Source of the DNA: a virus | Length of the DNA stretch: 29,093 nt | Virus record (IMG/VR): IMGVR_UViG_3300042508_000154 | Location: 1-29,093 of that record | Reading direction: 5' to 3' (one strand) | Part shown: piece after piece, positions 14,987-22,500 of the stretch | Layout: each line of letters starts with the position of its first letter | How positions within the stretch are numbered: position 1 is the first letter of the stretch | Made by a program: the position numbers and the translations under genes | Notes under the pieces: generated by a model | Database searches by the model: none | What the model saw: only the letters and a program-made list of their open reading frames with translations | Told to the model about the DNA's origin: nothing

Positions 14987-15064
14987 TAAGAGGAAATGAG
15001 CCTAGCCAGCTTGATTTAAAGTAAGTCAATATATATATATTTATTTAACAGGAGGTTTTACAAC
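14987..15064 (+). promoter_or_regulatory. Long 5' leader of the major tail protein mRNA
   Basis: The leader is about 78 nt and ends with AGGAGG (15050-15055), 9 nt before ATG 15065. It contains an (AT)6 run at 15029-15040 that can fold on itself. It also has a possible 7-codon reading frame, ATG 14996 to TAA 15017-15019, preceded closely by GAGGA. AT-rich unstructured leaders are common before highly expressed genes; no known riboswitch is recognised. Confidence 0.35.
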
Positions 15065-15802
15065 ATGGCACAAAATATTGGTAATGCTAGAAATATTCTT
15101 GTCGGTGCGTCTCCACTGTTTCTTTCAGTAACAGACATCACCAGCCCAGATTATGTAGTTTCTGCACCAGCAGGAACACTAAACGCATTTGCAGCAAACA
15201 AGAATAAGACAGTCCCAGCATTTAAAACAGGAGAGTCTTACACAGATTCTTTGAACAAGGTTGATGTTACAACAGCAGCAACTGGTGCGGTATCACCAGC
15301 CCTTGACACAAAGGGTGCATTTTACCGTAACGTAGGTTACACAAATAACGGTCTTCAGGTTACATACAACCCATCATACGGTTCAGTAACAGTAGATCAG
15401 CTTCTTGATACAGCAAAGCTTTTCAAGGAGTCAATGGAAGTTATGATCGCAACAGAAATGGCAGAAGGTACTCTTGAGAACGTTCTTGCCGTATTTGGTC
15501 AGAAGTCAGATACACTTACAGATTCTGGTAAGAAGCTAGGTATCGCAGGTGGAGCTCTTGGTGAAGCACCAACAGAGCGTCAGCTAATTGCAGTTGGTCA
15601 AGCACCAACTTCAACAACAGATACTGCAACTGAGCGTGTATATTATGCACGTCGTGTTCTTTCTGTACAACAGTCACAGTTCTCTTTGGCTCGTAACGCA
15701 GCATCAACATTCCCAGTAACATTCCGTTTGCTACCATCAGGTGATTCATCACACGTAGGTCAGGAATATGGTTTCATCGTAGACCGTGTTCTATCAGTGT
15801 AA
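15065..15802 (+). CDS. Major tail protein (tail tube subunit)
   Basis: 245 residues. It follows the tail terminator and precedes the frameshifted chaperones and tape measure, the classic place of the tail tube gene. The sequence shows alternating beta strands (NNGLQVTYNPSYGSVTVDQL), a helix (LDTAKLFKESMEVMIATEMA) and a final strand region SQFSLARNAASTFPVTFRLL. Ala/Thr/Gly-rich composition and a length of about 245 are typical. Its codon use is like that of the capsid gene: nearly all Arg codons are CGT and only one AGA was seen, which points to high expression. It has its own promoter and a strong terminator. Confidence 0.85.
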   Translation: MAQNIGNARNILVGASPLFLSVTDITSPDYVVSAPAGTLNAFAANKNKTVPAFKTGESYTDSLNKVDVTTAATGAVSPALDTKGAFYRNVGYTNNGLQVTYNPSYGSVTVDQLLDTAKLFKESMEVMIATEMAEGTLENVLAVFGQKSDTLTDSGKKLGIAGGALGEAPTERQLIAVGQAPTSTTDTATERVYYARRVLSVQQSQFSLARNAASTFPVTFRLLPSGDSSHVGQEYGFIVDRVLSV

Positions 15803-15824
15803 TTAATTTAATTAATTAATAGAG

Positions 15825-15848
15825 CCCCCCAAGAAATTGGGGGGTTTT
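15825..15848 (+). terminator. Rho-independent terminator after the tail tube gene
   Basis: CCCCCCAA (15825-15832), GAAA loop, TTGGGGGG (15837-15844), then TTTT. The perfect 8-bp GC-rich stem with a GNRA-type loop makes this the strongest terminator in the window. Confidence 0.95.
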
Positions 15849-15851
15849 CTA

Positions 15852-15880
15852 TTGCTCTTGTATTTTGAATATGATACAAT
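15852..15880 (+). promoter_or_regulatory. Promoter of the chaperone-tape measure operon
   Basis: TTGCTC (15852-15857), 17-nt spacer, TACAAT (15875-15880) with TGA extension (15872-15874). It lies directly after the tail-tube terminator. A separate AGGAGG (15896-15901) precedes ATG 15907. Confidence 0.65.
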
Positions 15881-15906
15881 AATTAAGACGATCCTAGGAG
15901 GATTAA

Positions 15907-16239
15907 ATGGCAACAACAGTATACGATGTTGAAGAAATTCAACTACAAAATGGCGCAACAGTTAAGCTCAAGCCTTTAACAATTAAAGAGCTACGTGAGT
16001 TTATGAAGGTCATTCAAAGAACACAAGAAGTAACATCAGAAGATGAAACACTAACAATCCTTATTGAGGCCTGTGGAGTAGCACTAAAAAAGCAGCTTCC
16101 AGATCTTGTAGCAGACAAAGACGCATTTGAAGACACACTTGACGTTCCAACCATCAATCGCATTCTAGAAGTATGCGGAGGGATTAAGATGGACGACCCA
16201 AACCTACTAGCGGCAGCGGTTCTGGCTGGTCAGAACTAG
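15907..16239 (+). CDS. Tail assembly chaperone, short form (gpG-like)
   Basis: 110 residues, TAG stop at 16237-16239. It starts with a small beta-rich domain (VYDVEEIQLQNGATVKLKPL) followed by helices (TIKELREFMKVIQRTQEVTS, ETLTILIEACGVALKKQLPD), the familiar shape of short tail chaperones upstream of the tape measure. The short form is made by most ribosomes. A slippery heptamer near its end lets a fraction enter the -1 frame. The short chaperone is thought to bind tape measure and tail tube subunits during tail assembly. Confidence 0.85.
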   Translation: MATTVYDVEEIQLQNGATVKLKPLTIKELREFMKVIQRTQEVTSEDETLTILIEACGVALKKQLPDLVADKDAFEDTLDVPTINRILEVCGGIKMDDPNLLAAAVLAGQN

Positions 16240-16568
16240 ATCTAGCCGCTTTAGAGGGGGAAGTATTTCTTCTAGGTAATTGGAAAAATTACGAAGAACT
16301 AGAAGATAATCTTTCAATGCCAGAGATGGTCCAGACTTTTAAGTCAATGCAAAAAACGGAATCAGAAAAAAGGAAATTCCTAGCTTCGATTCAAGGTGTT
16401 GATTTAGATGAAAGCAGTAATAATGAGGAGGGATCATCCTTCGAAGATGTCAGAAGAAGAGCACTTGGTATAACCACATCAGCAGATGATGTTGTTTCAT
16501 TACAAGGTGGTCTTGCAGCAGAAGCTGGCTTTGGCATTAACGCAGGATTAGGATACCGAATAGAGTAA
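15907..16568 (+). CDS. Tail assembly chaperone, -1 frameshift fusion (gpGT-like), join 15907-16203 and 16203-16568
   Basis: Slippage at 16197-16203 re-reads C16203 and continues in the -1 frame, giving a fusion of 99 + 121 = 220 residues. The second part is open with no stop between 16203 and 16566. It begins with the linker PTSGSGSGWSELDLAALEGE, then NWKNYEELEDNLSMPEMVQT, a charged helix, and RRRALGITTSADDVVSL near the end. This is the T-domain type of pattern. The -1 frame has no good independent start: ATG 16317 lacks a ribosome binding site and would omit 38 residues. Expression by frameshift is therefore the better reading. Confidence 0.85.
16197..16250 (+). promoter_or_regulatory. Programmed -1 frameshift signal: CCCAAAC with nested stem-loop
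   Basis: CCCAAAC at 16197-16203 fits X-XXY-YYZ in the zero frame (CCA AAC to CCC AAA). Five nt later AGCGGC (16209-16214) pairs with GCCGCT (16245-16250). Inside it GTTCTG (16219-16224) pairs with CAGAAC (16231-16236). The spacing of 5 nt and the two stacked stems suit a stimulatory structure. Confidence 0.85.
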
Positions 16569-16577
16569 CATATACAT

Positions 16578-19500
16578 ATGGCAGATAATTTAATCACCAC
16601 CAATATTACCGCCAACGCAGACTTCACGAGTTTAAGAACTCAGCTTGCTGCGGTTACTGCCCAACTCGTAAAATTACAAGAAACAACGGCGGGAACTAAC
16701 GCCAAACTAGCAAATCAAATTGCTGTAATGAATAAGTCCTTCGCAGAAACTATGCGATCAACGGGACAGTTTTCATCACACTTTGTATCGCTTACATCAG
16801 ACGTAGAAAAATTTGGTAGGAACCTAGATAGAGGAAGACTTAAACTAGGGGAATACTACAACGCCTGGAGTGGGCATACAAAGAAAACAAGCAGCCTGAT
16901 TAGAGACCTGGCCAAGCAGCAGGTAATGCTAGAGAATGCAATCATTCAGCCTATCGGCAAAAACGCACAAGGCCTAATGCAATACAATGTTATGGTTGCA
17001 AAGGGCCTTGATGAAATAAAGAACAAGACGGCAATTGCAAGACAAGAGCTATCTATCATGAATAAGGTAATGCTCGATGGATCTAATCAGCTTATCAATT
17101 GGGGTAAGAACACCCAGTGGGCTGGCCGTCAGTTAACAGTAGGACTAACAGTTCCTCTTGCAGCATTTGGAATGGCTGCACAAAAAGCATTTAGAGAAGC
17201 AGATCAAGAGCTTGTAAGACTTACAAAGGTTTACGGCGGACTAAGTGCAACATCATCTTCAGAGCTAGCAAAAGTAAGAAAAGATGTTTCCGAAACAGCA
17301 AGAGAAATTGCTGGAGCATACGGAATTGCATACAAAGAAACTATTGCATTAGCAGCTGACCTTGCTGCAACAGGACAAGAAGGCGGAAACCTTCTAGAAG
17401 CTACAAGACAGACAAGCAGACTTTCAATCCTTGGTGAAGTAGACAGACAAGAAGCAATGAAGGCAACTCTTGCTATTCAAAATGCATTTAAATCAAGTAC
17501 AGATGAATTAACTCAATCTATTGACTTTCTTAACGCTGTTGAAAACCAGACATCCACTTCTCTACAAGATTTAGTTGAAGCAATCCCTAAAGCAGGCCCT
17601 GTTGTAAAGTCTTTAGGTGGAGATGTAAAAGATTTAGCATTGTATTTAACTGCAATGAAAGAAGGCGGAGTAAACGCATCAGAAGGTGCTAACGCAATTA
17701 AGTCAGCAATGGCATCTCTTATCAACCCAACAAAGGTTGCAAAGGAAATGTTTTTTGGCTTTGGTATAGATATAGATAAGATTGTAACATCTAATGCGGG
17801 AAATTTAACTGAAACAATTACAGACCTTCAAGCAGCTTTAGACAGACTAGATCCACTAAGCAAGTCAAGAGCAATTGAACAGTTGTTTGGTAAGTTCCAG
17901 TATGCAAGAATGTCAGCCCTATTTGAAAACCTAGGTAAAGAAGGATCTCAAACTCTTCAGGTAATGGATTTAATGAAAGCAAGCGCTACAGATCTTGCAA
18001 ATATCTCTGCTCGAGAATTAACTATGATGACAGAGTCCGCTTCAGGACAATTTAAAAGAGCATGGGCTTCAGTCCAAGCAGACCTTGCTTCAGTAGGAGA
18101 ACAATTTTTAAGAATTAGCACAAAGGTTTTAAATGTAGTAGATGGGATCATTAAGTTTTTCCAAGGACTTCCAGGTCCAGTTAAAACATTCCTTAACGCT
18201 CTTGGTGGACTAACAGCATTTGCTGGACCACTAATTATGTTAACTGGTGTTATGGCCAACTTTATTGGTTATGTTACAAAGGGAATATTCTCTTTAAGAC
18301 AAATGGCTACAGGAGGACATGGGTTTAAGCTCCTTACTCCAGAAATATTAGCGGCAGATGCAGCAGCAAAAGGTCTTGCTACATCATTCTATTCAGATAC
18401 AGAAGCAACAGTTGTATTAACAAATGCAGTAAATACTCTTGCAGCATCATTTGATAATCTTCAGGTAGCAGCATCTACAGCGCAAGTTGCAGTGCAACCA
18501 AGCATCTCAACAGTTGCAGGCGGAGTAATTGCAGCGGGAACTCCAGGCGGAACGCCAAGATATGTTGATAAAAATAATCCATTAATTGGAGATTCATACT
18601 CAAGAGATATGTCTCACATGATTCCTGCTCAAACACAACAGGCGGGGACAATATTTGGAACAGTTCCAGGAGCAGGACCAGTAAACGTTAGAATTGGTAA
18701 AAACCCTCAAGCATATATGAACGCAGATCTTCCAAAGATTCCAGGTGTTACATCTGTAAACGGAACATCGACTGGTATAGTTGCTCAAGAGGCAGCAAAG
18801 TGGCATGCAATGACAGCGGCAATTGCAATGCAATCAGAAGCAGAACTTAAAGTATTAAAGGCAGAGGTAAATGCTACAGGAACAATTACATCAAGTCTAT
18901 CTAATTCTTATCAAGCCTTGCTTCCAGAATTTTCAGAAATTACAAGCATGGCTGCACAAGAAACTGCTTTAATCGTTAAGCAGCTACAGCAAAGCAAAAT
19001 AACAGCAGACGAAGCAAGAATAAAAGTAATTCAATTAAATGCAACAGTTGAAGCAATGCTTGCTGAGACAGCTCAAAAGATTGCAGCTGGACAAGGAAGA
19101 TCTGTAAACTTAACAACAGTTCCATTAACATCTCAACCTGTAGTAGACCCAGTAACTGGTAAATCAAATATGAAAGAAATGTTTCATAAGGGTTCTACAA
19201 AAACATTAGTAGATAAAATTGCTAGAGCGCTAGGCGGAGTTAGAACTTCAGGTGCAGGATATAACATTGAAACAACAAAGCCTAAGTTTAATAAAGGCGG
19301 AATAGTTCCAGGAACTGGTAACACAGACACCTATCATACAATGGCCGAGCCCGAATCATTTGTAATTAATAAAGCTGCAACACAAAGAAACATGCCTACA
19401 ATTAGCAAACTTATTGGTGGCACTCCAACATTTAGAAACACTGGAGGAATGGTTCCAGTAGTTTTAACTCCTGGAGAAGCAGTAATTCCAGCAAAAATTG

Positions 19501-22500
19501 CTAAGCGTAATCCAGAACTAATGTTGCAATTAAATGGTGGCCCAGGTAATACAACTGGTATGGGAAGACATCAAGGCGGAGGAGTTCACCCACACCCTCA
19601 TGCAGGAAAGCCTATGACAGATGCTCAATACAGAAGAGCTCTTAAAATGTATTATGAATTTATTAACGATCCAAACTATGAAGCCAATGTTCGTGCAAGA
19701 TTTATTGCACTAGATGCTTCAGAGTATTTGGGAGTTGCCCCACAGATAGGAACTAAAAAAGCTATTGAAATAGCTACTGCTAATTTTGATGCTGCTAAGG
19801 ACCTTAATGGATCTCCCGAAGACTGGATTAAAACTAGAACAGCACAGCTTGCTGCTTTTGACGAAAAATATTCTATGGGAGACAAAAGATTAGTAAAAGA
19901 AGGAAGAAGCGCAACGGCTTCTGGTTTAACTAGCGATAACTTTTTAAATAGAAATATGAACAGGGTTTTAAGATCAATGAGCAGAAACCCATTATTTGCA
20001 GAAGCTCATGAAGATTTAAAGTCAATACCTAGAGCAACTGGTAAAATACAAGGCGGCGGAGGAAGATTAGTTGAAACTGCTAGAGGCCACGCATTTAGAA
20101 GATCTTTAATAGCACAACTAGGTGGAGTTGGCTCAAGAGGATTTGCAGGATTTGCTGCTATTATGCCTGCAGCATTTAATACAATTGCTGCACAACTTCA
20201 GGGCAAAAATTTTCAACCAGATGTAATTCATTTAAAGAGGGCAAGTGCAATTGCTGACTTTGAAGAAATGGTAAGAAAATCTGGAGTCCCTGGAAGCGTA
20301 GACGATGTAATACAAGCATTACAGTATGATACAAGATTTGTAGCTGCATCAGACAAGAAACCACGAGTTGCTCCTCCATCACCAAAACAAAAAACTGCAC
20401 TCAACATGTTTTTGCAAGCAATCTCTGCAGGAAAAGCTTGGATTCCAATTCGTGGAAAACTTGCTCTTGCAGGAGCGGTTAAATTAAATAAGGGTGGACA
20501 AGTACCAGGAAAGTTTGCACAAAGATTGTTTGGCGGCGGTAAAGCGTTGTTCTTAGGAATGCCAAGATCTATTAAGCAGGTTGAAGCCCAGAGAGCCGCA
20601 AAGGTTGCTATGGAAAAAGCAAGTCAAGCAGTTAAAGACTCTAGATTTAGCAAGACCCCAGTAACTGATTATGACGCTATGCTAGAGCCAACATCAGGAA
20701 GAAGTTTCCCAGTATCTGGAATTGGTGGAGTTTATAGCAAGAACGGGGAAAAGGTTTTTGTTAAGCCAGTACTAGATGAAAAAGCAGCGCTTGCTGAGAT
20801 AAGAGCAACTGAAATTGCTCGTGATGTTCACGGACTACAAACACCTAATCAAAGAGTTGTTGTAATGAGAGACCCAACTGACAGAAGAGGATCTAGAACA
20901 CTACTAGCTTTAGAGTCTAAGTACAATCCTGCTATAGCAAATCAAGATGGTAAATTTACAGAAGATCAATACTTTAGACAGTTAGTTGCATCATCATTAC
21001 GTGGCGACAAAGATTTAGGCAGGGGTAACCTTTCTGGGAACATACTTGCCGATGTAGGTCCAGCTGGGGTATTTTCAACAGCCTCTGGACCAAGAGATTA
21101 TTCTGCAACAATGCCTTCATTTAAACAACAAGCAATGATCAACTTGCTTGGAGTAAAAGGAAGCAGTACAAAGAAATTCTTTGCTGAAGCAACTTCAGAT
21201 ATTCCAAGAGGTATGACACCTGATCAATACAATGATCGCATGCTGCAAGAAATTGAATCTGCTCTCCCAAAGCTAAAACAAACAATAGGTAGATTTGATT
21301 TAAACACAGAAGAAAAAGTTATTTACAATGCAATGATCACAAGACTATCTGATGCAAGAAGACAAACTTACAGAGATTTGCATGGAGTTCATTCATCAGT
21401 AACAATGTCTCCAGAAAAAACAATGACTCCAGCAGCAATTGCCAAAATGCTTGCAGCAGATGAATTGAAGCGCAGACAAAAGGGTCACTCTGTAAGCCTA
21501 TCTGATAATGCATTTAAGACACCAGAAAATGGATTCAATATTGGCGGATTAATTGGAAACGTTCTTAAGGGTAAAGCAATGCATAGAATTGGTGCAGGAT
21601 TTGGCCCAACTGGAGCACCTAAGCCAAGTATGTATGAGTCAGCTCCATGGGGCGTGAACTCTCTATCTATTGAAATGGCCGACAAGCTATTTGCAAACAC
21701 AGGTTTAAGAAAGCATACTCAAAAATTATTCTATGACAAGTTTGCGGCAGCACTAGCAAAAGAAAAACCTTACGGATATGTAAAGATGCCAGATGGTAAA
21801 TTAAAGAACGGACTCGAGCCAGACGTGCTAGACTCTGTAATAAGATCAGCCGCTTCAGATCTTGTTGGAGACAGAAACATAATTAAACAACTTTCTCCAA
21901 TTGATAAAGATATTTTGCGAAACAAATATTTAAATTGGGATTCTAAAAAAGATACTCCGCTTACAGAATCTTTAAAGAAAATTATATTTGGTTTAGAAAA
22001 AAGAGAAATGGGCGGACCAGTTAACGCAGGTCAACCATACGTTGTGGGAGAAAAAGGACCAGAGCTATTTGTACCTAGAAATTCAGGAGGCATTGTTCCA
22101 AACGGATACATGAAGGGCGGAAACATTGCAATGCTTGGAGCCTCACTAGCACCAATGCTAATTGCGAGCAAGATTACTAATCCTTTACTTCAAACAATAA
22201 TGCAGACGCTTTCATTTATCATACCTCAAATGATGATGACGGCAATGATGCAGACAAAAGCTGAAGGCGCACAAGGAAGAGTCGGTGGACTTATGTCTAA
22301 GATTCCAGCTTCTGCAAAAACTCCTATATTCTCTACAGCAAGAGGGACAAAAGTTGCTGGTGAAATGTTGGAAGATGGAACATACGCCAAGGGCGGAAGA
22401 ATGCTCAATAGATACGGCGCAGCTCTTCAGAATTCTGCCAAGAGCGGGAGCGCAGTAACAAGAACCCTGGGAAGAATTGGAATGGGTCTTACAAGATTAA

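Noticed and set aside
16218-16239. Slippery site immediately before the zero-frame stop of the short chaperone
   Set aside because: No X-XXY-YYZ heptamer in the correct frame occurs there; CCCAAAC at 16197 fits fully.
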